The notes: generated by a model from the letters alone, not told the origin. A stretch of 64,000 nt of DNA from Alkalibacillus aidingensis (GCF_014595945.1 NZ_JABXWU010000006.1:1-64000); one strand, 5' to 3'. Counted from the stretch's first letter, positions 25,996-34,951 are shown. Translations and numbers: made by a program.

Positions 25996-26673
25996 GTGTA
26001 TTATTCCCCATATTCGCCACTTCCTTACCATGTTACCAGTCAGGTTCAACCAGATGAGAAGCGGGTAATGACTGTAGTTGGAGAAGGCATCGTGACAGTT
26101 GAGCCTAATGTAGCTGAAGTGCGATTAGGAGTTGTCAGTCAAGATGAATCACTTACCCATGCACAAAGTGAAAATTCGGAGTTAATTAACCAAGTAATGG
26201 TGTCGATACAAGGTCTTGGAATTCCTCGCGAGAAGATCCAAACGGTAGATTACTCGATCCGTCCACGATATGACTATGTTGACGGGGTACAGCAGTTTAG
26301 AGGGTATGAGGTGAGCCATAGTTTACAAGTCACGATTGACGAGATCTCTCAAGCTGGTCGGGTAATTGATGTGGCAGTGCAAAGTGGAGCAAATCGCGTT
26401 TGGAGTGTTGAGTTGGTATATCGCAATCAACAAAACGTTTATCAAAGTGCGTTAAGAAAAGCTCTTGAAAGTGCAGTTGCTAAAGCAGTAACCTTAGCTA
26501 ATGCGATGGGTGCATCGCTTGATTCAACTCCAATAAAGATTGATGAACAGGTCGATGAACAACCGATTACTTATCAAGCATTCACAGAAGTGGAGTCGCC
26601 TGGTACAACAATTGAACCGGGGCAGTTAGTGATTAGTGCGCGTGTGGAAGCACAATTCCAGTATATCTCGTAA
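25996..26673 (+). CDS. SIMPL-domain protein
   Basis: A 225-residue protein whose residues about 22-222 form a SIMPL domain (MTVVGEGIVTVEPNVAEVRLGVVSQDESLTHAQSEN...IQTVDYSIRPRYDYVDGVQQFRGYEVSHSLQVTI). Many SIMPL proteins are exported, but this one has only a Tyr/Pro-rich N-terminus (MYYSPYSPLPYH) and no signal peptide, a composition seen in spore coat-associated proteins. A GTG start is chosen because AAGGTGG sits eight bases upstream. Function unknown. Confidence 0.8.
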   Translation: MYYSPYSPLPYHVTSQVQPDEKRVMTVVGEGIVTVEPNVAEVRLGVVSQDESLTHAQSENSELINQVMVSIQGLGIPREKIQTVDYSIRPRYDYVDGVQQFRGYEVSHSLQVTIDEISQAGRVIDVAVQSGANRVWSVELVYRNQQNVYQSALRKALESAVAKAVTLANAMGASLDSTPIKIDEQVDEQPITYQAFTEVESPGTTIEPGQLVISARVEAQFQYIS

Positions 26674-26837
26674 TGATCTTCTTCCTAAACTCTCCTTTCT
26701 TTCTTTTCGACCCTCTCTGGAATATCATTTCGGTGTCACTCACTTTGACGGTGGTTAAATCCAATTCCTTGAAACTCATTTCCTCTTATGAGTACATTAT
26801 AGTAGAAGGGAATAAATAGAGATGAGGGGGCACCGAG

Positions 26838-27476
26838 ATGAAGGCAGTCTTAATTCATGGATTCTTTAGAAAAGATAAAGATATGATTCCATTAGCAGAA
26901 TACTTACAGAAGAAAGGGTATGATTGTTTTACCCCCGACCTACCATTGACATTTAATGAGTTTGACTTAACCGTTTCTTTAGTTGAAGACGTCTTAGAAG
27001 GGATTGTAAAGTCGGGCATAGCCCCTGGGGAGAAGATTCATTTTATTGGGCATAGTACAGGTGGATTAGTGATCCGTAAACTTATTGCTGATACGAAGTA
27101 TAAAGATCATATTGGTAGATGTGTATTAATTGGTACACCTAACCGTGGCAGCCAGATAGCAGACCTTGCTAGTAAAGTTCGTGGCTATGTTACAGTGTTT
27201 AAAACAGTTCGCTCACTAAGTACAGATTACTTAGAGAATGTAGACTTTTCTCATGATACTGGAATTGAAATCGGGGCGATTGCAGGTAATCGGAGTAATA
27301 TTGCTGCTGATAAACTGATCAAAGGAGAGAATGATGGATATGTCGAGGTGGATTCTGTTTATTACCCCGGGTTAAAAGATTTTAAGGTGCTTCATTTAGG
27401 GCATAAAGAGCTCCACCATAGTGAGGTGACAGCTGGGTGCGTTGATCGATTCTTACGTTCAGGAAAATTTGATTAA
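26838..27476 (+). CDS. Lipase/esterase-like alpha/beta hydrolase
   Basis: A 212-residue protein. VLIHGFFRKDKDM is the oxyanion-hole region, Ser is in FIGHSTGGLVIRKL near residue 77 (GHSxGG), and CVLIGTPNRGSQIADL resembles the DUF676/PGAP1-like lipases that include acyltransferase-like proteins. A likely acid is in KGENDGYVEVDS and the His in LGHKELHHS. No signal peptide, so it acts in the cytoplasm. GAGGGGGCACCGAG precedes the ATG. Confidence 0.8.
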   Translation: MKAVLIHGFFRKDKDMIPLAEYLQKKGYDCFTPDLPLTFNEFDLTVSLVEDVLEGIVKSGIAPGEKIHFIGHSTGGLVIRKLIADTKYKDHIGRCVLIGTPNRGSQIADLASKVRGYVTVFKTVRSLSTDYLENVDFSHDTGIEIGAIAGNRSNIAADKLIKGENDGYVEVDSVYYPGLKDFKVLHLGHKELHHSEVTAGCVDRFLRSGKFD

Positions 27477-27487
27477 AGATAAAAGAA

Positions 27488-27525
27488 GGCCATCAACCGT
27501 ATTCTCGGCTGATGGCCCATTTATT
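27488..27525 (+). terminator. Terminator of the lipase-like gene
   Basis: GGCCATCA (27488-27495) pairs with TGATGGCC (27510-27517) followed by CATTTATTT. Confidence 0.7.
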
Positions 27526-27570
27526 TCTAGGAATCTAATATTCTATGATGTGTTAAAATTAACCGTTGAA

Positions 27571-27693
27571 TTAAAATACTTTTAATACTTGAAAAATTGA
27601 CTTATGTGATCTCTCAACTTTTTTGCTAGGAGTAGTGTATTGTTTTCTCTTATCTGTCACAATTGCTTCACGTAGTAAGTGATGATCAAACAT
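27571..27693 (-). CDS. Small basic protein (40 aa), unknown
   Basis: A 40-residue, strongly basic peptide (MFDHHLLREAIVTDKRKQYT... ending FQVLKVF), without membrane segment or cysteines. It is supported by an excellent AAGGAGGCGATTT ribosome binding site. The reading frame continues upstream to 27786, but that part has no RBS. It is divergent from sbcD. A second small gene on the far side of sbcC has almost the same leader. Function unknown. Confidence 0.5.
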   Translation of the reverse strand: MFDHHLLREAIVTDKRKQYTTPSKKVERSHKSIFQVLKVF

Positions 27694-27995
27694 GTAAATC
27701 GCCTCCTTGTAGCGAATCATTGTTTCCATACTATAGTATACCCAGGTTTTGGTTTTGTGTAAACAAATTGGCATTAAATTAACCAAAAAAGTTTCACATT
27801 GTATTAGAAGTCTAATTATATAAAACTTTCTGAAAATAGTACACCCTAAACACCCTCCAACATGTTCAAATATTCAGAATAAAATCAATATTGATAAAAA
27901 GAGGTAAATTGTCGATTGCACAACTAATTGTAAATCTATGTTTGAAGAAGTGGAATTATGTTGGAGTTCGTGATAAAATTAAGAAACACAAAACA

Positions 27996-28009
27996 CGAAC
28001 ATACGTTTC
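27996..28009. promoter_or_regulatory. SOS (LexA/DinR) box upstream of sbcDC
   Basis: CGAACATACGTTTC matches the Bacillus LexA box CGAACRNRYGTTYC at every defined position. It lies 40 bases before the sbcD start, just downstream of a possible -10 (TAAAAT, 27974-27979). It is the only clear element in the 356-bp gap 27694-28049. The implication is LexA repression of sbcDC released on DNA damage. Confidence 0.8.
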
Positions 28010-28049
28010 TTTTCTGGATGATTAAACGATTTTGTAAAGGATGATGTCG

Positions 28050-29204
28050 ATGAAAATCTTTCACACTGCTGATTGGCACCTAGGTAAACTTGTACAAGGG
28101 GTATACATGACGGAAGATCAGCGCTTTATTTTGGATCAATTTGTCAAAGAAATTGAGCAGGAAAGACCAGATGTGGTCGTAATTGCCGGTGATTTGTATG
28201 ACCGAGGAGTCCCACCAACGGAAGCTGTTCACTTATTAGATGACGTTTTAGGTAAGGTTGTATTAGAACTTCAAATACCTGTTGTTGCCATTGCCGGAAA
28301 CCATGATAGCCCAGGACGTCTAAACTTCGGAAGTAATATAATGAGAAATAAAGGGCTACATATTGTTGGGGAGCTATCACCAGAGCTAGAGCCTGTCGTA
28401 TTAAATGATGATCATGGAGAGGTTCATTTCCATTTAGTTCCCTATTGTGACCCAAGTGTCGTCCGTCAACTGTTTAATGATGATCAGATTCGTACCCATC
28501 AAGATGCCACTGAGAAACTAACTTCTGAAATTAAGACAAATATGGATAAGCAAGCGAGGCATGTATTGGTCGGTCATTTATTCGCGACACCCCAAGGTAA
28601 GGAAAAAGAGAATACAAGCGATTCAGAACGACCATTATCAATTGGTGGAGCAGAACATGTGGATGCTAATTTATTTAAAGACTTCAATTATACGGCGTTA
28701 GGGCATTTACACCAAGCGCACCATGTAGGTAATGAAACCATTCGCTATTCGGGCTCACCATTGAAATACTCAATCTCAGAAGAAAACCACAAAAAAGGGT
28801 ATCTAATTGTGGACCTAGACGAAAATGGTTCAGTTGATGTGGAGAAACGATTATTAGAACCACGGTTAGATTTAAGAACCGTAGAAGCTACTATGGAAGA
28901 ATTGTTACAGCATGAAGTAAATGAAGATTATGTGTTTGTTAGATTACTAGATGAAACCCCGGTTTTATACCCTATGGAAAAAATCCGCTCAGTCTATCCA
29001 AATGCCATGCACGTAGAACGCCAAATTAATAAAGGTAAGCAAACTGAATCAGGTCAAACCGAAAAGATTCAACGACATAAGATGACTGATCAGCAATTGT
29101 TCAGAGCTTTTTATGAAGAAGTTAAAGGTGAAGCGCCAAGTGAGGAAACAGAGAAAATTATGCAAGAAGTATTTGAAGATCTATTAAATGAAGAGCGTCA
29201 TTAA
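28050..29204 (+). CDS. sbcD: Exonuclease SbcCD, subunit D
   Basis: A 384-residue Mre11-type nuclease that with SbcC cuts hairpins and protein-blocked DNA ends. The phosphoesterase motifs are in order: DWHLGK, AGDLYDRG, GNHDSPGR, VGHLFATP and LGHLHQAH, holding the two metal ions. The C-terminal capping region follows (about 280-384). ATG 28050 gives the standard MKIFHTADWHLG start with AAAGGATGAT at good spacing; two earlier in-frame ATG/ATG codons are closer to that site. It forms an operon with sbcC, 22 bases apart. Confidence 0.95.
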   Translation: MKIFHTADWHLGKLVQGVYMTEDQRFILDQFVKEIEQERPDVVVIAGDLYDRGVPPTEAVHLLDDVLGKVVLELQIPVVAIAGNHDSPGRLNFGSNIMRNKGLHIVGELSPELEPVVLNDDHGEVHFHLVPYCDPSVVRQLFNDDQIRTHQDATEKLTSEIKTNMDKQARHVLVGHLFATPQGKEKENTSDSERPLSIGGAEHVDANLFKDFNYTALGHLHQAHHVGNETIRYSGSPLKYSISEENHKKGYLIVDLDENGSVDVEKRLLEPRLDLRTVEATMEELLQHEVNEDYVFVRLLDETPVLYPMEKIRSVYPNAMHVERQINKGKQTESGQTEKIQRHKMTDQQLFRAFYEEVKGEAPSEETEKIMQEVFEDLLNEERH

Positions 29205-29226
29205 ATTATGAAAGGAAGCGATGTTA

Positions 29227-32200
29227 ATGAAGCCGATGAAATTAACTCTAACCGCATTTGGCCCTTACAAGGACTATGAAGTGATCGAATTTGATAAATT
29301 ACAAAACCATCGTTTATTCGTTGTCTCCGGTAAGACTGGAGCAGGGAAAACGACCATATTTGATGGGATTAGCTTTGCTTTATACGGTTCAGCTAGTGGT
29401 GAAGACCGTGAAAATAAACAGATGCTACGGAGTGATTTTGCGAAGGACGAGGTTCATACAAGTGTCGATTTAATCTTTGAATTACACGGTGAGACTTACC
29501 GTATTTTCCGGCAATTAGGGCATGTTAAACAAGGAAATAAAACTCCCACAGGGGATAAAGTAGAATTTATGAAGGTTGTTGGCGAGCGTGAAGAGCCGTG
29601 TGTTGATCGACAAATGCGGACTGTGGTTGATGATAAGGTGAAGGAACTTGTCGGTTTAACCCATAGTCAATTCAGTCAGATTGTTATGCTGCCACAAGGG
29701 GAATTTCGTAAATTACTAACGTCTAACACTGAAAATAAAGAAGCTATCCTTAGAAAAATATTTAAAACAGAACCCTATCAGCAAATTAACGAGAAATTAA
29801 AAGAAAAACGAGAAGAAGCAAGGAGTAATAGCCAAAAACTAATTCAAAAACGTGATCACTTAATCAATGAAGTTAGTGCTAAGCTTCCTAGACGTGAAGG
29901 TTCAAATTTATTTGAAGTACTTGATCAAGACAATTTTAACGTGAATCAATTAATGAATGGTATAACTAATGAGCAAAGCTATTATAAGCAGTATATCACC
30001 GACGTCAGTGCGAAGAAGGAAGAGCTGAATCAGCGCCAAAAAAAGTTAACAGATTACTATCATCAAGCTAAAGTTGTTCATGATAAGTTTAAGGAACTTG
30101 AGGGAAAAGAAAATCATTTAGAAATGTTAGCTAAACGTGAGGCCGAGTTTCAGGAAAAAGAAAAAGTGCTTAAACTGGCCGAACTTGCGAGTCATTTGAT
30201 TCCACATGAAAGACAGTTGATTGAGATTAAAGAAGAGCTGCAGAGCAAAGAAGAACACGTAAAGAATTTAAGTAATCAATTAAATGATCGAAAAAACATA
30301 CTAGAAAAAGCTGAAGCGTTATATCAGGAAGAAAAAGGCCGTGAAGAATCACGTCAAGAGGTACGTGATTATATCTATAAACTTAACGAACTATTACCTA
30401 GAGTAAAAGAGTTAACGATCAAAGAGAATGAAGTCAAAGAATTAAGAGAAAAGACACAGCAATTACAAGCTACAGTTAACCAATTCAAGGAGTCATGCCA
30501 ACACATAGAAGAGAAGAAGGAAAAACAAAAGAAAGAGATTAACCAGTTAGAACAAGTGGTTGCAACCTATCAGACAAAGTACCAACAATTAATGACTGAG
30601 CGAGATAAGGCAAAAGCGATTAAGGACTACATTGATCAATTAAAAAAACAAACAAAACTTATGAACCAGTTACAGGAACAAAAGAAAGAGTTTTTAGAAG
30701 CTCAGCAACTCTATGAAAACTTAGAAGAAAGCTGGGTTCACAGTCAGGCAGGAGTGTTAGCACAACACCTTCATGACGGTCACCCTTGTCCAGTTTGTGG
30801 CAGCAAGGAACACCCAGATAAGCAATCAACCATTTCACAGGCTCCAAGTAAAGAGTTGATGGAAGAGAAGAAAAGTCAAATGAACACTCTTCAAGAAACC
30901 TATTTGAAGACGGAGAGTCAATTAGAGACAGTGCAGCAGGAGATTAATCAGTCAAAAGAGGCTGTACAAGTTGACCATGATTCGTTAGAAGATCTTGAAG
31001 CACAGTACGAAGAGATTTGTGAAAAGGGTAAGAAGTTACGCCAAGAAGTAACTGATTTAGAACAAAAACAACAAAAACTACTACAACTTAAAGAAGAAAG
31101 TCACAAACTTGAAGAACAGTTGAAGAAGCAACAACAACATAAAGACCAAGCCGAACAAGAATATCAACAACAACAAAGTAATTATCAAAAGAGTGAAGGT
31201 GCTTATCAAGAGTTGCTTAATTCAATTCCAGAAAATGCCCGTTCGTTAGAGTTCATCGAGCAAAAATCTAAAGAAATGCATGAACGTAAACAAGCGCTTG
31301 AAAGAAAGTGGGAACAAGCACAAAAGAATTATGAAGAAGCTAAACAAAGGGTAATTGAGTCAGAGTCTAATTATAAAAATACGGTTCATTTAGTCAACGA
31401 GTTGAAAGCCAAACGCGAAAAGCATGAGAAATACTTTAATGAAGAGCTTAAAAAAGCTACTTTTGAGACAGAGGAATCCTATCAACAAGCTAAGCGATCT
31501 GAAGAAGAAATAAATAAATTAAAAGCAGAGATTGATGATTACCATCAAACAGTTAAGGCCTTGCAAAATCGAATTGGTGAGCTGAACGAAGAATTAAAAG
31601 ACAAAGAAAAAGTAGACTTAACCACTTTAGAGACGCAAATCAATGAAGTGATGAAAAAATATGAAGAAGTATTAAACGAATATAATGTTATTAAAAGAAG
31701 GATTGAAGATATAGATCAACTAAAAGGTCAAATATCAGAAGCACATAAGGCAGCAGAAGAAGTAGAGAAACAACTTAGTCGAATTAATGATCTGTATGAT
31801 ATCGTACGAGGCCAGAATAGCCGGAAAATTTCATTTGAACGTTATTTACAAATCGAATATTTGGAACAGATTATTGAAGCAGCTAATGAAAGATTAAGAG
31901 TATTATCGAATGGACAGTTTTATTTAGAACGAAGTGACCGTCAAGAATCTCAAGGAAAACAAAGTGGTCTTGGCTTGGACGTTTACGATGCTTATACTGG
32001 ACAAGCACGGGATGTTAAGTCGTTATCAGGAGGAGAGAAGTTTAATGCTTCATTGTGTCTTGCTTTAGGAATGTCTGATGTGATTCAAAGCTTTCAAGGT
32101 GGTGTGTCTATTGAAACGATGTTTATTGATGAAGGGTTTGGTTCATTAGATGAAGAATCACTTAATAAAGCAATTGACACACTTATTGATTTACAGAAGT

Positions 32201-32319
32201 CGGGTCGAATGATTGGTGTGATTTCTCACGTACAGGAATTAAAGTCAGCCATACCAGCGATCTTAGAAGTACGAAAGAATAAAGACGGATATAGTGAAAC
32301 GGAATTTATCATTTCCTAA
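29227..32319 (+). CDS. sbcC: Exonuclease SbcCD, subunit C
   Basis: A Rad50-like SMC-family ATPase of about 1030 residues. Walker A GKTGAGKTTIFDG is near residue 37 and the Q-loop FSQIVMLPQGEFRKLL near 155. Two long coiled coils (about 175-500 and 550-880) are joined by a zinc hook HPCPVCGSKEHP near 520. The C-terminal lobe has the ABC signature SLSGGEKFNASL and Walker B MFIDEGFGSLDEE. It drives SbcD on DNA ends. ATG 29227 is favoured because AAGGAAG lies too close to ATG 29221. Confidence 0.95.
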   Translation: MKPMKLTLTAFGPYKDYEVIEFDKLQNHRLFVVSGKTGAGKTTIFDGISFALYGSASGEDRENKQMLRSDFAKDEVHTSVDLIFELHGETYRIFRQLGHVKQGNKTPTGDKVEFMKVVGEREEPCVDRQMRTVVDDKVKELVGLTHSQFSQIVMLPQGEFRKLLTSNTENKEAILRKIFKTEPYQQINEKLKEKREEARSNSQKLIQKRDHLINEVSAKLPRREGSNLFEVLDQDNFNVNQLMNGITNEQSYYKQYITDVSAKKEELNQRQKKLTDYYHQAKVVHDKFKELEGKENHLEMLAKREAEFQEKEKVLKLAELASHLIPHERQLIEIKEELQSKEEHVKNLSNQLNDRKNILEKAEALYQEEKGREESRQEVRDYIYKLNELLPRVKELTIKENEVKELREKTQQLQATVNQFKESCQHIEEKKEKQKKEINQLEQVVATYQTKYQQLMTERDKAKAIKDYIDQLKKQTKLMNQLQEQKKEFLEAQQLYENLEESWVHSQAGVLAQHLHDGHPCPVCGSKEHPDKQSTISQAPSKELMEEKKSQMNTLQETYLKTESQLETVQQEINQSKEAVQVDHDSLEDLEAQYEEICEKGKKLRQEVTDLEQKQQKLLQLKEESHKLEEQLKKQQQHKDQAEQEYQQQQSNYQKSEGAYQELLNSIPENARSLEFIEQKSKEMHERKQALERKWEQAQKNYEEAKQRVIESESNYKNTVHLVNELKAKREKHEKYFNEELKKATFETEESYQQAKRSEEEINKLKAEIDDYHQTVKALQNRIGELNEELKDKEKVDLTTLETQINEVMKKYEEVLNEYNVIKRRIEDIDQLKGQISEAHKAAEEVEKQLSRINDLYDIVRGQNSRKISFERYLQIEYLEQIIEAANERLRVLSNGQFYLERSDRQESQGKQSGLGLDVYDAYTGQARDVKSLSGGEKFNASLCLALGMSDVIQSFQGGVSIETMFIDEGFGSLDEESLNKAIDTLIDLQKSGRMIGVISHVQELKSAIPAILEVRKNKDGYSETEFIIS

Positions 32320-32323
32320 AATA

Positions 32324-32362
32324 AAAGCTCCAAGCCATTATTTTAATTTGGCTAGGAGCTTT
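32324..32362. terminator. Bidirectional terminator after sbcC
   Basis: AAAGCTCC (32324-32331) pairs with GGAGCTTT (32355-32362), extended inward by AGCCA/TGGCT. It separates sbcC from the convergent small gene. Confidence 0.8.
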
Positions 32363-32381
32363 ATACATGGATTATACAGCA

Positions 32382-32549
32382 TTATGCAAGTTTCTGCTTG
32401 TGCTTTGGTGATTCATTTTTTACCAAACGACGCTTATTAAACAAACGTTTGATTGAAAGTAACCTATCTGGTTGATAGGCATGCTCAGAGATGTATTTTG
32501 TTTGTAAATCCTTGAGCATTACTTCTTTCACCATAGTATCTATAGACAT
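32382..32549 (-). CDS. Small basic protein (55 aa), unknown
   Basis: A 55-residue peptide (MSIDTMVKEVMLKDLQTKYI...), basic in its C-terminal half (LFNKRRLVKNESPKHKQKLA). The start is set by ACGGAGGCGATTTTT directly upstream; the frame is open to 32615 but without another RBS. Its leader resembles that of the small gene at 27571-27693, the two flanking sbcDC. No recognised domain. Confidence 0.5.
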   Translation of the reverse strand: MSIDTMVKEVMLKDLQTKYISEHAYQPDRLLSIKRLFNKRRLVKNESPKHKQKLA

Positions 32550-32716
32550 AAAAATCGCCTCCGTTTCACTTACTATATAAAGTTTACCGTGTTCATTAAT
32601 GGTTCTAAACGGCATGGAGGTCGATTTTACTTCATTCTATGGACTGAACAAATATCAGTCTGAGATATTGAAGGGGGAAGAGACTTTGAGTTATGAAGAA
32701 GGGCAAATTAGATGGG

Positions 32717-33226
32717 TTATAGGAAGTCAATCATTATGGGTCTGAGCTTTTTCTTTACTTCCTTTCCCCAGCCTTTAACAGCATCCACAGTCACTTGTTC
32801 TTCATGAGCTATTTCTTTAATAGCTTTCCCTTCAACGATCCTTTTGACGACGTAAATCCATTGTTTTTCAGTCAGGTGTGATCGAACGGTGTTCCAAAAC
32901 GATGGGTCGAAGTTTTCAATTTGTTGGTTAAGTTCGGGTTGGTCGTGTATATATTCATAAATTGTTTCTCGGTCTTGTACGCGATTGCTTTTTCGGATCA
33001 AGTCAATCAGTCTACTACGAATATACATAGTTGCTAGTCTAGGGAAGGTTGGATGGTCACCATACTTTCGGTAAGATTCCCAAAGTGCTGTTAACCCCTC
33101 CTGATAAAATTCACCGTGCTGATCATAGATACCAAGTTTATGAATATTATAATAAATCATATTTTGGTATTGATTTAGTATAGAAGTGAAGTCTTCTGAG
33201 TAAGGTTGTCCATGATTATAAGTCAA
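32717..33226 (-). CDS. Orphan sigma-70-family RNA polymerase sigma factor
   Basis: A 169-residue protein. Residues about 12-75 resemble sigma region 2 (ILNQYQNMIYYNIHKLGIYDQHGEFYQEGLTALWESYRKY...YIRSRLIDLIRKSNR). Residues about 108-160 form a region 4-like helix-turn-helix (LTEKQWIYVVKRIVEGKAIKEIAHEEQVTVDAVKGWGKEVKKKL). It is short, like ECF, ComX or SigO-type sigmas. No anti-sigma gene is adjacent. The start is TTG, with GGAGGAGAAAGC upstream. It lies downstream of, and parallel to, the cwlJ-gerQ operon, beyond that operon's terminator. Regulon unknown. Confidence 0.75.
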   Translation of the reverse strand: MTYNHGQPYSEDFTSILNQYQNMIYYNIHKLGIYDQHGEFYQEGLTALWESYRKYGDHPTFPRLATMYIRSRLIDLIRKSNRVQDRETIYEYIHDQPELNQQIENFDPSFWNTVRSHLTEKQWIYVVKRIVEGKAIKEIAHEEQVTVDAVKGWGKEVKKKLRPIMIDFL

Positions 33227-33417
33227 TATGCTTTCTCCTCCATCATTAAAGGCCGGCCATGTACAGGGTAGGTTGGTGTTGGGTTATAAATCTATGTTAT
33301 AAAAAAAGCTTTTTTTGGGGGTATGATTCATCGGTATTGATACGTTTTTGCTATTTTAATAGGTACCTTATACCTATATAATCGATAAGTATCTTGATAG
33401 AGTGGGAAACAAATAAA

Positions 33418-33455
33418 AAAATCGACCAACCTACAAATGTAAGTCAGTCGATTTT
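33418..33455 (-). terminator. Terminator of cwlJ-gerQ
   Basis: AAAATCGAC (33418-33426) and GTCGATTTT (33447-33455) are perfect complements. On the minus strand the stem is followed by further T. Confidence 0.8.
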
Positions 33456-33466
33456 GATTAACATGG

Positions 33467-34270
33467 TTATGCGAATGGATACTCATACTCGAGTTCTTCT
33501 TGGAAAACAACGTAATCTAAATAAATCATTAATAGTAAGTACCATTCACCAGTTTCAGGATTTTGAACAACTATGTGGTCTCTACCAGCTTCCTCCACGA
33601 TTCCCTCAAAGACCATAGCATTCCATTCATCATTGTTTTCAAATGTGAAGTAGAAAGTCGCTTGCTTACCACGATTTAAACGCAGGATGTTTTCAATATA
33701 AGAGCGTTCACGTGGAATCTGTCCGGTACCAGGTGTTCCCGGCATCCCTGGCATACCCGGCATTCCTGGCATTGGTTGTTGCATGCCAGGTGGTTGCTGC
33801 ATTCCAGGGAACTGTGCACCAGGTCCCATGCCACTAGGTGGCTGTTGCATACCAGGTGGTTGCTGCATACCTGGTTGTTGTGTTCCACCGAACCCAGGTC
33901 CCATGCCACCAGGTGGTTGCTGTGTCCCACCAGGTGATTGCGGTCCATTAAATCCAGGCCCCATGCCGTTAGGTGGTTGTTGCATACCTCCATAACCTGT
34001 TCCGCCCCAAGGTTGTGTGCCACCTGGAGGACTACTGTAACCCTGCTGTGCTCCAGCTCCTGATCCACCTGGTCCTTTAATCGGCTTTCCACCAGGTTTT
34101 AAACCTTTTTTCCCCGGCTGTTGCCCACCTGGGTACCATCCTTGTTGTTGCCCTGGTTGGTAAGGCTTTTGTGCAGGTTGCTTGAATGCACTCCCCTTAC
34201 GTTCTTGAGGGTTGGATCTGTTTTCCCCTGTGCGCTTTCTTTCCTGATTGTCATTTTTTGACTGATCCAA
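33467..34270 (-). CDS. gerQ: Spore coat protein GerQ with extended Pro/Gly/Gln-rich region
   Basis: A 267-residue protein. The last 85 residues match GerQ (RSYIENILRLNRGKQATFYFTFENNDEWNAMVFEGIVEEAGRDHIVVQNPETGEWYLLLMIYLDYVVFQEELEYEYP). B. subtilis GerQ (about 181 residues) is cross-linked by transglutaminase in the coat and holds CwlJ. Here residues about 40-180 are much longer and repetitive: GMQQPPGMQQP-type repeats, then a collagen-like (PGM)n run. The first 70 residues are rich in Lys and Gln, the substrates of cross-linking. The start is TTG after GGGAGGTTGATTTT. It is cotranscribed with cwlJ, 46 bases upstream. Confidence 0.9.
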   Translation of the reverse strand: MDQSKNDNQERKRTGENRSNPQERKGSAFKQPAQKPYQPGQQQGWYPGGQQPGKKGLKPGGKPIKGPGGSGAGAQQGYSSPPGGTQPWGGTGYGGMQQPPNGMGPGFNGPQSPGGTQQPPGGMGPGFGGTQQPGMQQPPGMQQPPSGMGPGAQFPGMQQPPGMQQPMPGMPGMPGMPGTPGTGQIPRERSYIENILRLNRGKQATFYFTFENNDEWNAMVFEGIVEEAGRDHIVVQNPETGEWYLLLMIYLDYVVFQEELEYEYPFA

Positions 34271-34316
34271 AAAATCAACCTCCCTAAGAGTTATATACTG
34301 AAATAGAACTAACTAA

Positions 34317-34739
34317 CTAAAAAATATTCGGACAATCCGCCTGAGTCGGATTATAAAAACAGTGAGCCTTGTATCGGCCAACGTTCCACTGCCCAAACCA
34401 TTGAGGGGGACAGGGTCCGTCAGGTCTAAAGAACCATAACGAATATTCCGCTGGGTCAAACCTTTCACCTTGAACATTTCGTCTAGCTAAGCGAATGTCC
34501 ATTTCACGTGCCCCTTGGTAAAAATAAGACATCTGAGTTGCCTCAAAACCACCAGGGGACTGATAAATCATATCCTCCAAATTGCGAATGTCTTCAAAGT
34601 CTAAGCAATCAGCTCGAACGCGGTTAACACCGACATTTCCTACCATTAGCATTCCGAGTTCTCCGTCTTCTTCAGCTTCGGCGCGCATAAGGCGAGCTAG
34701 TTCTCTCAGTTGTGCGTCTGTGTATGCTATGACTGCCAA
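34317..34739 (-). CDS. cwlJ: Spore cortex-lytic enzyme CwlJ
   Basis: A 140-residue cell-wall hydrolase of the SleB/CwlJ family, without signal peptide, as for CwlJ, which sits in the spore coat and degrades cortex on germination with Ca-dipicolinate. The sequence has the family landmarks: LARLMRAEAEEDGELGMLMVGNVGVNRV (catalytic Glu), the QSPGGFEATQM segment and the LWFFRPDGPCPPQWFGQW-VGRYKAHCFY ending. TTG start with GAGGTGGTGG. It is upstream of gerQ, as in B. subtilis, whose product is needed for CwlJ localisation. Confidence 0.94.
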   Translation of the reverse strand: MAVIAYTDAQLRELARLMRAEAEEDGELGMLMVGNVGVNRVRADCLDFEDIRNLEDMIYQSPGGFEATQMSYFYQGAREMDIRLARRNVQGERFDPAEYSLWFFRPDGPCPPQWFGQWNVGRYKAHCFYNPTQADCPNIF

Positions 34740-34951
34740 CTAACCACCACCTCTTCTATTTAGTCCATCACTATTTCATATATATGACCTAATTTAGAAA
34801 TGATGATTAATTTTTGTTGTGAAATTTCAGGAAATGTTATGACTATTAAAATCTTATGGGAATGATCAACCGTTTATGAATTAAGAAGGTGTTTGAGGTA
34901 GGAGCAATCATTAGGGTGGGTTTATGAATGATATACTTAGGTCAAAAAATA

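Noticed and set aside
27555-27575. TTAACCGTT as a further inverted repeat unit
   Set aside because: One core mismatch and no neighbouring unit; chance match in A/T-rich DNA.
31378-31390. AATACGGTT motif inside sbcC as another array unit
   Set aside because: Single partial match within a coding sequence, without neighbours at 20 bases.
33301-33316. A7GCT7 palindrome as a terminator
   Set aside because: The stem is only A-T pairs around GC and lies upstream of the sigma gene; it would not form a stable RNA hairpin.
33783-33995. Cysteine- and glycine-rich protein on the plus strand
   Set aside because: It is the antisense of the gerQ proline/glutamine repeats; the repeated composition keeps other frames open.
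33676-34092. 138-codon frame overlapping gerQ on the same strand
   Set aside because: Out-of-frame reading of the repetitive gerQ region, with no ribosome binding site or recognisable protein.
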